NCBI RefSeq assembly: GCF_000015205.1
Contig: NC_008701.1
Span: forward strand, 1,243,436 to 1,307,435
DNA: 64,000 nucleotides
Direction of reading: 5' to 3'
From: Pyrobaculum islandicum DSM 4184
GTDB lineage: Archaea > Thermoproteota > Thermoprotei > Thermoproteales > Thermoproteaceae
Shown: positions 1-7,722 of the stretch, piece after piece
How the letters are laid out: every line of letters begins with the position of its first letter
Numbering within the stretch: the first letter of the stretch is position 1
Translations under genes and position numbers: made by a program
Notes under the pieces: generated by a model
What the model saw: the letters and a program-made list of their open reading frames with translations, nothing else
Database searches by the model: none
Told to the model about the DNA's origin: nothing

Positions 1-288
1 CTTGGCGGCGACATGGAGCGGCTTGCGGTAGCTACAACCCGCTGGATTGTGGAGGACAAGTCAGCTGACTTCCTAGGGTTAATGAGGGAGGTGGGAGTGA
101 GGAGGATATATATCTCAAAGACGTCTTTCGCTACTTCTAGATGCAGAGGGCTTAGGGCCTATGAGAGAGGCTATGTCAAAGAGGGCGTGGCCATGGGCTA
201 CGCCCTGTGGCATGCCGAAACAAAAGGCGTGGACCCCCTGCCCCATGTTGAAGCCGAGCTAGAGAGGTTAGGCTCATGTTTCGCCTAG
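1..288 (+). CDS. cobT: CobT, NaMN-dependent phosphoribosyltransferase (3' part)
   Basis: C-terminal piece of the archaeal CobT-type enzyme, which activates the lower-ligand base of cobalamin by transferring ribose phosphate from nicotinate mononucleotide. The reading frame is open from base 1, so the start lies outside the window. The visible part carries family-like signatures: TTRWIVEDKSAD near the left edge and LRAYERGYVKEGVAMG near the middle, where the archaeal family has a KEGVGAGG-type motif. The stop overlaps the start of cobD by 13 bases, and cobS follows with another overlap, so the three genes form a translationally coupled B12 operon. The function is inferred from motifs plus neighbours; the N-terminal half cannot be judged. 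Confidence 0.8.
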   Translation, partial: LGGDMERLAVATTRWIVEDKSADFLGLMREVGVRRIYISKTSFATSRCRGLRAYERGYVKEGVAMGYALWHAETKGVDPLPHVEAELERLGSCFA

Positions 289-1202
289 ATGTCCACGGCG
301 GCTCTACCTGGGCCGAGGAGGTCCGCTATGACTTTTCGGACAATTCCAACCCCATAGGACCGCCCCCCGGGCTTGAGGAGGCCCTTGTCCAAGCGGCGGC
401 GCGGGGGGTCCACAGGAGGTTCCCTGCACACCTCGCCGAGGAGGTGCTCCGAGAGTACGAGGGGGTTGAGGTGACTCTCTTCAATGGGGCGACGGAGGCC
501 CTGCTCTATGCCCTACTCGACCTAAGACCCCGTAGGCTGTTGGTGGCGTGGCCCAGCTACGGCGACTACGAGCGAATTGCCCGCCTCCTGGGCGTCCCGG
601 CCGTGAGGGTGCCCCCTCCCCTCCTGGAGAGGGAGGCGCGGCCTGGTGATGTCGCTATCCTCTGCAACCCCAACAACCCAACTGGCTTCTACATGCCAAG
701 AGACGCCGTCCTCGACCTCGCCGGGAGGCTGAGGAGGAGGGGGGCGTTTCTCCTCGTAGACGAGTCCTTCATGGAATTCGCGGGAGGCAAGTCGGCGGCT
801 CCGGATCTGCCCGTGGTGAAGTCCTACGGCAAGTTTCTAGCCACCCCTGGCTTGAGAATCGGCGCTCTCTTGTATAAACACAGAGACCCCCCGCCCTGGA
901 GGATAAACAGCATAGCTGACTACGCAATATACCACACAGGTGCCGAGTTTCTACGCGCCCACAGAGAAAAGACGGTAGCCTACGTGAGGGAGGAGGGGGC
1001 TAGAGTTCAAGCGGCCATCTCCAGGTGTGTAAAGACTCTCCCCACCTCGGTTCACTTCCAAGTGGTGTTTGGGCCGCCTCCCCCCGGCGTGAAGGTGAGG
1101 CCTCTCTGGGACAAGGGGATAGCGGGATTTAGGTACTCGCTGAGGAGGCCTCCCGAGAACGACGTGTTGATAGAGGCGGTATGCGGTGTCTCAAGGCGGT
1201 AG
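276..1202 (+). CDS. cobD: CobD, L-threonine-O-3-phosphate decarboxylase
   Basis: PLP enzyme of aminotransferase fold class I, related to histidinol-phosphate aminotransferase. In B12 synthesis CobD decarboxylates threonine phosphate to the aminopropanol phosphate linker. Visible motifs are NPNNPTG (residues 131-137), DESFMEF (162-168), the expected Schiff-base lysine K186 in SYGKF, and PGLRIG (191-196). At 308 residues it is a little shorter than typical CobD. The ATG at 276 lies inside the end of cobT, and the stop at 1202 lies inside cobS. The alternative, a histidinol-phosphate aminotransferase, is disfavoured by the B12 neighbours. Its substrate would have to come from a threonine kinase; a candidate kinase domain is fused to CobY at 3485-4321. 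Confidence 0.85.
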   Translation: MFRLDVHGGSTWAEEVRYDFSDNSNPIGPPPGLEEALVQAAARGVHRRFPAHLAEEVLREYEGVEVTLFNGATEALLYALLDLRPRRLLVAWPSYGDYERIARLLGVPAVRVPPPLLEREARPGDVAILCNPNNPTGFYMPRDAVLDLAGRLRRRGAFLLVDESFMEFAGGKSAAPDLPVVKSYGKFLATPGLRIGALLYKHRDPPPWRINSIADYAIYHTGAEFLRAHREKTVAYVREEGARVQAAISRCVKTLPTSVHFQVVFGPPPPGVKVRPLWDKGIAGFRYSLRRPPENDVLIEAVCGVSRR

Positions 1203-1864
1203 TGGCCTTCTTTACCGCCCTCCCAGTCGGCGGGGCCGAGCTGGACTTCTCCTGTATTTGGGCCACCCCCTATCTGGCGGGGCTAATGGTGGGGGGCGCC
1301 GGGGGAGCCGTCTACTTCCTCACCCACAGCCCTGCGGCCGCCTACGCCGCTCTCCTCTTGGCCACCGGTCTCCACCACCTGGACGGCCTTGCTGACGTGG
1401 GAGATGCGCTGATGGTGAGGGATAGAGAGAGGGCGCGGCGGGTGTTGGAGGATCCTAGGAGGGGCGTTGGCGGGATATTCGCCGTGGTAGCCCTCTTTGT
1501 GCTTGCGGCCAGCGCGAGACCAGAGAGCTGGCTTGACTACATAGTAACTGACCTCTATTCAAAAGCGTTGGCCCTCGTCGTAGCTGCCTACTCAAAGCCG
1601 TTTAAGGAGGGGCTCGGTTCTCTTTTCATCGTCTCTGCAAAACGCCAATGGCCAGCCGCCCTACCAGCTCTCGCTGTTGCTGCTTGGCTCCACCCAGCGG
1701 CCTTTCTTGCCGCAACAGTACTTTCGCTATTCTTCTATGTAGCCGCTTACAAACATTTGGGTGGTGCAAACGGCGACCTTCTAGGCGCTCTGCTGGAGGT
1801 CACAAGGGCGCTCTATCTGGCAACAGTTGACCTTAGCACATCCCTTATAAATGGGCTCTTCTAA
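1181..1864 (+). CDS. cobS: CobS, adenosylcobinamide-GDP ribazoletransferase
   Basis: Integral membrane enzyme of the last joining step of cobalamin synthesis: it condenses adenosylcobinamide-GDP with alpha-ribazole (or its phosphate). The family hallmark HHLDGLADVGDAL spans residues 65-77 and the N-terminal signature FFTALPVGG lies near residues 10-18. Several hydrophobic segments follow (about 28-48, 52-63, 95-112, 155-190). At 227 residues it is near the usual size. It overlaps cobD by 22 bases, so it is translated from the same message. Nothing looks damaged. Confidence 0.9.
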   Translation: MRCLKAVVAFFTALPVGGAELDFSCIWATPYLAGLMVGGAGGAVYFLTHSPAAAYAALLLATGLHHLDGLADVGDALMVRDRERARRVLEDPRRGVGGIFAVVALFVLAASARPESWLDYIVTDLYSKALALVVAAYSKPFKEGLGSLFIVSAKRQWPAALPALAVAAWLHPAAFLAATVLSLFFYVAAYKHLGGANGDLLGALLEVTRALYLATVDLSTSLINGLF

Positions 1865-2142
1865 TGCTATGGAGGTGGCCGTGGTCATGTCTAGGGTTGA
1901 CAAGACACATCGTAGTGGCTTTTGGTTGTCCAGGCTAGGTTAGACTGGCGTTCTCAAGCAGTGACGACCGTGGTTACACTATGTGTAGCTAGTAGAAACG
2001 GCGTGAGGAGTTTTGCTCCAGCCGCCTAGGATACGAACCTATTGTCGTAGTAAGTATGGAACTGGATAATATATACCGTTAGCGGAATATGACATTTGCC
2101 GCAACGACGTAACATGTTTTTAACAGTCTCTTCTCTCAGAGT
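1865..2142. other. Gap between cobS and cbiB
   Basis: No gene is supported here. A 24-codon ORF starts at 1868 directly after cobS but resembles nothing recognised. The last 30 bases contain TTTTTAAC about 25 bp before the GTG start of cbiB, a plausible TATA element. I looked for a cobalamin riboswitch core and did not find one. Confidence 0.5.
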
Positions 2143-3018
2143 GTGGATCCCATAGCGTTGGCCCTCGCCCTCGCTCTTGAGACTTTAGACGTGCCCGCGA
2201 GGTGGCGCGGTTACCTAGTCACGAGGCTTATCCACCCGGTACTCCACCCGGTGGCTATTATATATAAGGCTGCCTCTCCCCTTGCGAGACCAGGTGGGTA
2301 CACGCGCGGCCTCGCTGTACTTGCTGTAGGTCTCGCCGTGGGGCTGGCGCCTGCTCTTTTAGCAGTCTTGGCTAAGCCACATTTAGGTATTCTCGGCTCG
2401 TTACTAGAGGGCTATCTCCTCAAGCTTGCCTTTGGCGTCGCCCACATCATATATCCCTGTAGCCGTAGTAATGATCTGCGATGGGTAGCGCAACAATTTG
2501 TGAGGAGAGATCTCTCAACGGCTTCTGATGGACATGTGAGATCTGCATGTTTAGAGGCAGCTGCTGAGTCTCTCGTCGACTCTTACATTTCTCCGTTGAT
2601 GTGGTACGCTTTCCTCGGCCTGCCCGGGGCGTGGCTTCAGAGAGCCGTCAATACGTTAGATGGGTTGGTGGGATTTCCCTACTTCGGCAGAGCGGGGGCT
2701 CCCGCCGCCTATCTAGACACAGCTCTTAACTATATCCCGGCGAGATTAGCCGCCTTATGCATAATTGCAGTAGCCGGTTGGTGGAGTCCCGAGGTCCTCT
2801 CCCACAGAAGAAGAGTTGTCAGTAGAAACGCCGGGTGGCCTATTGCAGCGCTTGCCTCAGCGCTTGGAGTTGTCTTAGAAAAGTCGGGGAGCTACGCAGT
2901 GGGAGTGGGCGGCCTCCCCACGCTTTTTGACGTGGCACGCGGCCTCTCGATTATTTCCAAGGCGGCGGCAGTTTTTATCCTCCTCACCAGTCCAGCCCTT
3001 TTACCCCCACTCTCTTAG
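2143..3018 (+). CDS. cbiB: CbiB, adenosylcobinamide-phosphate synthase
   Basis: Membrane protein expected to attach aminopropanol phosphate to adenosylcobyric acid. The start is a GTG at 2143, preceded by a TATA-like TTTTTAAC at the right distance. The 291-residue product is strongly hydrophobic, with segments near 50-75 and 85-100 and others toward the C-terminus. The family-like short motif HPVLHPVAI lies near residues 31-39, and a TLDGLVGFPYFGRAG stretch (about 170-184) resembles the conserved DxxVGYK region of CbiB. The last 35 bases overlap the convergent cobA gene. The assignment rests on the partial motifs and on sitting in a B12 block. Lower similarity than its neighbours leaves some doubt. 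Confidence 0.75.
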   Translation: MDPIALALALALETLDVPARWRGYLVTRLIHPVLHPVAIIYKAASPLARPGGYTRGLAVLAVGLAVGLAPALLAVLAKPHLGILGSLLEGYLLKLAFGVAHIIYPCSRSNDLRWVAQQFVRRDLSTASDGHVRSACLEAAAESLVDSYISPLMWYAFLGLPGAWLQRAVNTLDGLVGFPYFGRAGAPAAYLDTALNYIPARLAALCIIAVAGWWSPEVLSHRRRVVSRNAGWPIAALASALGVVLEKSGSYAVGVGGLPTLFDVARGLSIISKAAAVFILLTSPALLPPLS

Positions 3019-3445
3019 AGTAGTAGTGTCTAACCGCCTCCACCCTGGATATCAAGTCAGCCACCTGATATAGCTCTGGGTATTCAAAATCGCCAGTGAG
3101 TATGAAGTGGGGTCTCTCCCGGCTCAAGCTAAGGAGGGCCTTGGGATCTATGAAGCCCTGTCTCACGGCGTAATTTACCTCGTCAAGGATAACTAAGTCG
3201 TAGTCATTTGCCCTTGCCAGCGCCTCCTTGAGCACTTCTTCAGGTCTTCTGAGGTCCCACAGGGTGAGCACGTCTATTCCCAGCCTCCTTAGCGCTTTGT
3301 ACTCGCCAACCTCCTCTCCCATGTAAAATGGCGTCTTCATTACGAAGGCCGCCAGCACCCTCATGCCGTGGCCCCAAGCTCTTAAGGCTGTTCCGAGGGC
3401 GGCTGTGGTTTTGCCTTTCCCACCGCCGACGTATGCTAAGATCAC
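2984..3445 (-). CDS. cobA: CobA/CobO-type corrinoid adenosyltransferase
   Basis: Adds the 5'-deoxyadenosyl group from ATP to the reduced cobalt of corrinoids. The P-loop GGGKGKTTAA occupies residues 7-16, the exact form seen in the CobA/BtuR family, and LVILDEVNYAV (about 105-115) is the Walker-B-like element. The length of 153 residues is slightly shorter than bacterial CobA but usual for archaea. It starts with GTG at 3445. Only 39 bases separate it from the divergent cobY start, and this gap holds a TATA-like TTTATATTTAAG that could serve both directions. Its 3' end overlaps cbiB by 35 bases. Confidence 0.9.
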   Translation of the reverse strand: MILAYVGGGKGKTTAALGTALRAWGHGMRVLAAFVMKTPFYMGEEVGEYKALRRLGIDVLTLWDLRRPEEVLKEALARANDYDLVILDEVNYAVRQGFIDPKALLSLSRERPHFILTGDFEYPELYQVADLISRVEAVRHYYSKRVGVKGLDW

Positions 3446-3484
3446 AGTTCCTGGGGCATTATTTATATTTAAGTTGTTTCTTAC

Positions 3485-4321
3485 GTGAGAGCCGTAATAA
3501 TGGCGGGGGGCAAGGGGAGTAGGCTCGGCGACCCCCAGAAGTGCCTAAGGCCAGTCTGCGGCATTCCGCTTTTGTTTAGAGTAGCGGGCGTCCTCCACCA
3601 GCTGGCTGACGAGATCTACGTCGTGACGACGCCTAGCCACACTGAACTCGTCCAGGCGGCGGAGAGGTGGGGCCTAAAGGTTGTCTACGGAAGCGGCCAG
3701 AGCTACCCCCAAGACTTTCCCATAGCTGCCCGCCTAGCCCCGGCGGTGGTGGCGGCGTGCGACATAGCCGACCTAGAGCCCCGGCACATACAGCTTCTCA
3801 CAGCGCAAGAGGTCTTCGCCACGGCGGTGACGCCGAGGGGCTACGTGGGGCTGTCCTACCTCCCCAGCGCCGACATGGACAGATGGGTGGAGGTAGACGT
3901 GGGCCCCCTCCTAGACGTAGACACCCCAGAGGACCTCGAGGAGGCAGAGAGGAGGTGCCCAACCGCCTACCCCCTCTACGTCGACGTGGCCTGCCTAAAG
4001 CCCCACGAGGAGACCCTAGACGCCGCCCCCGAGCCCCAAGGGGAGATACCGCCCATCGCCGTGGACTACAGAACCGGCGTCGTTCTCGACGGACATCACA
4101 GGCTCAAGGCGTTGCTTAAATATGGGTCGGCCCCAGTCCTCCTATTTGACTACCGGGTGGTAGAAGTGAATATCCCCAAGGAGGAGGTGGTCCAGAGAGC
4201 CCTAGAAGGCAGGCTCTACCCGCCCAAAACCACTTGGCACACCTACCGCGGCAGACACATATCCCAAATCCCAGCCGCCAAGGCGAGGCCAGCCGCCAAA
4301 AAACTCCGGTGCAGAACATAA
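3485..4321 (+). CDS. cobY: CobY guanylyltransferase fused to a ParB/SerK-like kinase domain
   Basis: Residues 1-158 are a MobA/CobY-type nucleotidyltransferase: the loop MAGGKGSRLG is at 6-15 and DVDTPED at 144-150. CobY transfers GMP to adenosylcobinamide phosphate. Residues 164-278 form a second domain of the ParB/SerK superfamily, with LKPHEE (171-176), GVVLDGHHR (198-206) and PPKTTWH (246-252). These match the pattern of archaeal free-serine kinase SerK, not of DNA-binding ParB. The start is GTG at 3485, next to the divergent promoter. Inference: the second domain may phosphorylate threonine (or serine) and supply CobD, since no PduX-like threonine kinase is in the cluster. The linker after LKPHEE is shorter than in SerK, so activity is not assured. 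Confidence 0.8.
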   Translation: MRAVIMAGGKGSRLGDPQKCLRPVCGIPLLFRVAGVLHQLADEIYVVTTPSHTELVQAAERWGLKVVYGSGQSYPQDFPIAARLAPAVVAACDIADLEPRHIQLLTAQEVFATAVTPRGYVGLSYLPSADMDRWVEVDVGPLLDVDTPEDLEEAERRCPTAYPLYVDVACLKPHEETLDAAPEPQGEIPPIAVDYRTGVVLDGHHRLKALLKYGSAPVLLFDYRVVEVNIPKEEVVQRALEGRLYPPKTTWHTYRGRHISQIPAAKARPAAKKLRCRT

Positions 4322-4335
4322 ACCGTATGTCCCTA

Positions 4336-4447
4336 GGCGGTCACCGCTGGCAATTCTTGACTTGCACCTATGGGGGCACGCGGCCCCCTCCGCCAGCGTT
4401 CGGGACAGGCCCGGTCGAGACAGCTCATGGAACTGCCCCTCACCGCC
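4336..4447. ncRNA. Candidate structured RNA, three-way junction
   Basis: Perfect or near-perfect stems nest as a three-way junction: 4336-4341 with 4442-4447, 4345-4351 with 4392-4398, a hairpin 4372-4377 with 4383-4388, and 4402-4408 with 4433-4439 (one mismatch). Few bases are left unpaired between arms. It begins 15 bases after the cobY stop, in DNA much richer in GC than the A-rich sequence after it. The strand is not decided. It could be an RNA end of a lost tnpB element or a cobY 3' UTR structure. No known RNA family was recognised. Confidence 0.4.
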
Positions 4448-4749
4448 GCAGATAGACACGCATTTAATTCCTCCGCCTGCGCCAAACGCAGAATTTTTCC
4501 CATACCCCCAAGAAGAAAACAGCCAAACCCATGACAAAACCCGGCCCAAGACACAGCGTCGGGATATGTTATTCCTCGGCTCTAGTCATGTAGCAAAGGT
4601 AGAGGGGACTTCACTGGTTATACATATCCTATGAGATGTAGTTTAAATTAAACTAGTATATCTTAAAATTTATTAGTATTGATGTATATATTGTAGCTGT
4701 CTTTTACAGATATCAAACGAAAAAAATACTGGCAAATTCAATACCGTAC
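4448..4749. other. AT-rich intergenic DNA
   Basis: No convincing gene. Overlapping open frames on both strands have no recognisable content. The base composition shifts to AT-rich after 4600, with several TATA-like words (for example near 4655-4690) that could serve the surface-protein gene starting at 4750. Confidence 0.5.
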
Positions 4750-5750
4750 ATGGATAGAAAAAAGATAGCGGGATTAGCCACAATACCAGCCGCAGTAGCA
4801 ATAGCGCTGATCTTGGCAACCAACTCGCTGTATCTACCTGTCAAGGTGGTACCTAAAATACCGATTACATACTCCGTGTTACCTAACGGCACCGTCATAC
4901 CGGGTATACACTATGTGGGCAACGAGAAAGAAGCTAGGGTCATCCTTACGTACCCCAATGGGAGTATGCTGGAGTTTGACCTAAGCCGGCCCGAGGAGTT
5001 CATGAGGCTGTACAAGGCGGCGCCCTACTACTTCATAGAAAGCAAAAAAGAGAAGGTGCTACCTATCGGCGGAGGGGTGATCAAGGGATGGGTCAAGATA
5101 GAGAAGGGCAACAAGGCCGTCAGGCTGACCCTATTATACTTCCCCGAGGGCCCCCGACAGTAAATGGGTCGTGGATCCTCAAAAAATTCAACCTGTTCAA
5201 CTGGACTGAGACGAAGTCAGTAATCGAGAACATAGAGCCAAAGGCGCTAGAGTACATACCACATGAGATACTACTGAAGGTACAACTTATCAAAGATGCA
5301 CAGAGCCTTGCCATCACTACGGTTTATCCGCCGCCGATAGAGTGGGAATTCAAAAGTGTAGTTGGAGTGACTGTTGCTAGGGTGCAACACGGCGTGGCAT
5401 ACGACACCGACTGCTCATCAGGTATCTATAGAGGACTTGGCTGGATTAATACTGCCGGCATTTTTGGCGTCACCTTCTACAACCAGATCACCATGGAAGG
5501 TCAGCAGTGGAGCGGTTGGAGCGCTATCTCAACCGGTTGGGTGTCGTTCTCGCCGCCTAAGACGCGGGTAAAAATAGCCCAATCAACGAGTGTTTACTTC
5601 GGCATCAACATAGGTGGTAGTGGCGTTTATGGCCAAATCGGGTCTGTATCGACGTCGTGGGATCTACTTCCAAAAGAGGTCTATGTGGTGTCCTATGCTA
5701 CGGGTACCGCTGGCTCTAATTATCTGACGCGTTACATAAGAGTGTGTTGA
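4750..5750 (+). pseudogene. Secreted/surface protein, frameshifted near 5148
   Basis: Two overlapping frames make one protein. The 5' part (4750-5163) has a KK-containing N-terminus followed by a hydrophobic signal/anchor (about residues 7-24) and beta-rich sequence. The second frame continues without a credible start of its own. The switch falls at GGGCCCCC (about 5146-5153): one frame reads PEGPRQ then stop, the other continues GPPTVNGSW. A one-base length change in this run would restore about 333 residues. The C-terminal half is rich in G, S, T, W and Y, as in extracellular beta proteins of this group. No family was recognised. It may be a true pseudogene, a slippage variant or a base-call error. 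Confidence 0.6.
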
Positions 5751-5797
5751 TATAGGTGTGGCTGAGATCCTTTAGAGAGTAAAACTTTTGCCCCTTT

Positions 5798-6976
5798 TCA
5801 GCTTTTTAGTTGTTTTAGGAAGTGTGGTATGTCCTCTTTTGTTAGTATCTGCACGTCTGCTGGGTAGGTTTTCCGGGGCCGTGTCTTCTTTATCTCGACT
5901 TTGTAGGGGCCGGCTACTGCGTCTACCTCCTCCTTGTTTTTCCAGTAGTATATCTCGCCGAACTTCCGGTAGAGGTGTTCCTGTACCACGTGTTCGAGGA
6001 GGGCTGCCTCGTCGACGGCTCTGGATGTCCACTGCGCCAGCGCCCGGTAGAGCAGGGGGTCTCTGAAGAATATCTTCTTCTCTTTCCTCGGCTGGGGCAT
6101 CCCGCCGGATATCTGCAGGGCGATGCCGACGGCGTATATGTCGGCGAGGAACTCCAGATACTCCCTCACCGTGTTGTGGGAGACCCCCACGTCCTGTGCC
6201 AAGGCGTGGTAGGACGTTGGACTCGGCACTCTGTCCAGCACAGCCGCCACTATGTCCTTGAGGAGGTGGGGGCTTCTGCCGTGTCTATAGGCCTCCGAAA
6301 CCACGGCGTCTACGACGGTCTCAGCCGCGTCGGGGTGTCTGTTTACAGATCGGGGGAATCCGCCCGTCTCTAGGTACTCGTGGAAGGCCTCGGCCAGAGC
6401 CGCCGGGTCGCCGCCGGCTGCCCCAGTAACCTCGGCGTAGGTGGGGAAGTCGAGGGGTAGGACGACCACGTCGCGGCCGTTCCCCCTTCTGCCGGGGAAC
6501 CGTTCCGGCGTTTTGACAAGGCCCACGGTGGAGGAGCCGGTGGCCGTCACCACGGCCCTCTCCAGGGCCCCCACGTCTATGTAGTACTTGAGCACGCGCC
6601 ACCACCCCCTGACCGAGGTCACCTCGTCGAGAAAGAGGTAGAGCGTCTTTGCCCCCCGCCTGGTGGCGCGCCCAAGCACATACTCCAGAGCTCTCCTCAG
6701 CTCAGCCGGCGACAGGATGATGTCTAGGTCTAGGTAGGCCACAGCATCCGGCGGGACCCGCCTCAGTAGCTCCCTAATGAGGAGCTTCAAGCCCGTGGTC
6801 TTGCCCGTCTGCCTAGGGCCATAGACGAAGTTCAACGCCGGAGGATCCAGAGAGACTGCCCAGATCCAACTGGGGACCCAGCGCACCTTCTCCCCCTCCC
6901 ACGCCCGAAGATGGCGGTCTCTCTCAGCCCAGTTGGTCTCAAACCACCAGGGGTTTGCCCTATCCACCACGTCCAT
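5798..6976 (-). CDS. AAA ATPase with DUF4143-type C-terminus
   Basis: Archaeal ATPase of the AAA_14/DUF4143 group, often found in accessory DNA; role unknown. From the ATG at 6976 the product has 392 residues. The Walker A is GPRQTGKTT (53-61), LYLFLDEVTSV is the Walker B, an HTH-like stretch (HALAQDVGVSHNTVREYLEF) lies about three quarters along, and the end YYWKNKEEVDAV is the nuclease-like DUF4143 element with a K-E-DAV pattern. A longer frame reaches 7090, but the start at 6976 is preferred because a TATA-like ATTTTTAAGG lies about 25 bp upstream and is flanked by two palindromes (6975-7026). Confidence 0.75.
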   Translation of the reverse strand: MDVVDRANPWWFETNWAERDRHLRAWEGEKVRWVPSWIWAVSLDPPALNFVYGPRQTGKTTGLKLLIRELLRRVPPDAVAYLDLDIILSPAELRRALEYVLGRATRRGAKTLYLFLDEVTSVRGWWRVLKYYIDVGALERAVVTATGSSTVGLVKTPERFPGRRGNGRDVVVLPLDFPTYAEVTGAAGGDPAALAEAFHEYLETGGFPRSVNRHPDAAETVVDAVVSEAYRHGRSPHLLKDIVAAVLDRVPSPTSYHALAQDVGVSHNTVREYLEFLADIYAVGIALQISGGMPQPRKEKKIFFRDPLLYRALAQWTSRAVDEAALLEHVVQEHLYRKFGEIYYWKNKEEVDAVAGPYKVEIKKTRPRKTYPADVQILTKEDIPHFLKQLKS

Positions 6977-6994
6977 TGTCAAAATACTGACAAT
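6975..6994. promoter_or_regulatory. Palindromic operator 1 at the ATPase start
   Basis: ATTGTCA-6-TGACAAT is a perfect 7-bp inverted repeat that overlaps the start codon of the ATPase gene at 6976. A second copy with the same half-sites lies at 7009-7026, on the other side of the putative TATA box. Its spacing fits a dimeric repressor site. Confidence 0.6.
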
Positions 6995-7008
6995 AACCTT
7001 AAAAATAT

Positions 7009-7026
7009 TTGTCATAAAACTGACAA
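7009..7026. promoter_or_regulatory. Palindromic operator 2 upstream of the ATPase
   Basis: TTGTCA-6-TGACAA, the same half-sites and spacer as the palindrome at 6975-6994. The two centres are 33 bp apart, about three helical turns, and bracket the TATA-like element. Both features suggest cooperative repression by one regulator, perhaps the HTH-containing product itself. Confidence 0.55.
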
Positions 7027-7094
7027 CATAAGAAGGTAGCTGAACGCCGTACTGCCAACGGGCTACACGGCAGACATACATCTGTAACATTGGC

Positions 7095-7255
7095 GAGAAG
7101 CCGCATTTGCATGTCCCGGGCCTAGCCGGGGCTCGGAAGGTGTAGAGAAGAGAACTCCGTGCGCCTCAGCCAGCCATGTGACGCGGAAGCCCTAGACGGC
7201 CGGGTGGCGACGACGGGGCTCCTCCAGCCACTGGCGCCAAGTGCCCCGCCTAATT
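7095..7255. ncRNA. GC-rich stretch with nested stems, possible RNA
   Basis: No protein is supported. Stems include CGGGGC 7214-7219 with GCCCCG 7243-7248 enclosing CCAG 7224-7227 with CTGG 7231-7234, and CCCGG/CCGGG near 7116-7132. The GC content is high against the flanks. It could be a structured RNA or a decayed element end. Confidence 0.25.
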
Positions 7256-7370
7256 CCCCAGCCTAGGCGACGTCGCCTAAGGTGACGTCGTGAAGCCTCG
7301 TCGTAGAATCGCTGTGGGGTGTGGAGATACATCGCTGAGGGGTATGGAGTTTAAATAATCTCGCGTGGTG

Positions 7371-7722
7371 ATGTATGTGAGTTTTCTTCTGGAGAACTCG
7401 AGGGCTTCTCTGCGGGTGGCTAGGAGGGATCTTGAGGATGGTGTGAAATCTCGCCATGTTTCACGCAGAGCAGGCGCTACAGCTGTGTCTGGAGTACAAG
7501 CTCTACAGCCGCTTGGGGGATTTCCCCCCGAAGAACGACCTTAAGACTCTGGCTTCGGCCTTGTCAAGGTTTGAATGCGTCGACGTCGACCCCCTCTTTC
7601 TCGACTTATTGACGCTGGCCTACACGGCGTCTAGATACCTCCCATTTACCTTTTCTCCGGAGGCCGCCGGGAGGGCCGTGGAGTACGTGGAGAAGCTCTT
7701 GGGGGAGTTGGGATGTTTGTAG
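7371..7722 (+). pseudogene. HEPN-domain protein, frameshifted
   Basis: Likely the HEPN half of a HEPN/MNT toxin-antitoxin pair. An ATG at 7371, about 20 bp after the TATA-like TTTAAATAA, opens a frame reading SLRVARRDLEDG. About 7445 this gives way to the +1 frame, which reads LAMFHAEQALQLCLEYKL and continues to 7722; FHAEQAxQL is the common core of HEPN proteins. The part that remains open alone begins at ATG 7456 (88 residues). The usual length of about 120 residues is restored only by joining both frames. It overlaps the MNT-like gene by 10 bases. A functional RNase is unlikely unless the shift is an error. Confidence 0.65.

Noticed and set aside
1865-2142. Possible cobalamin riboswitch between cobS and cbiB
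   Set aside because: No B12-box-like core or extended pairing was found, and archaeal examples are very rare.
4202-4634. Several 60-115 codon frames on both strands after cobY
   Set aside because: They overlap each other and the end of cobY, have odd composition and no promoter or motif; an RNA fold explains the GC island better.
7095-7255. RNase P RNA of the short Pyrobaculum type
   Set aside because: The universally conserved core sequences could not be placed in either orientation.
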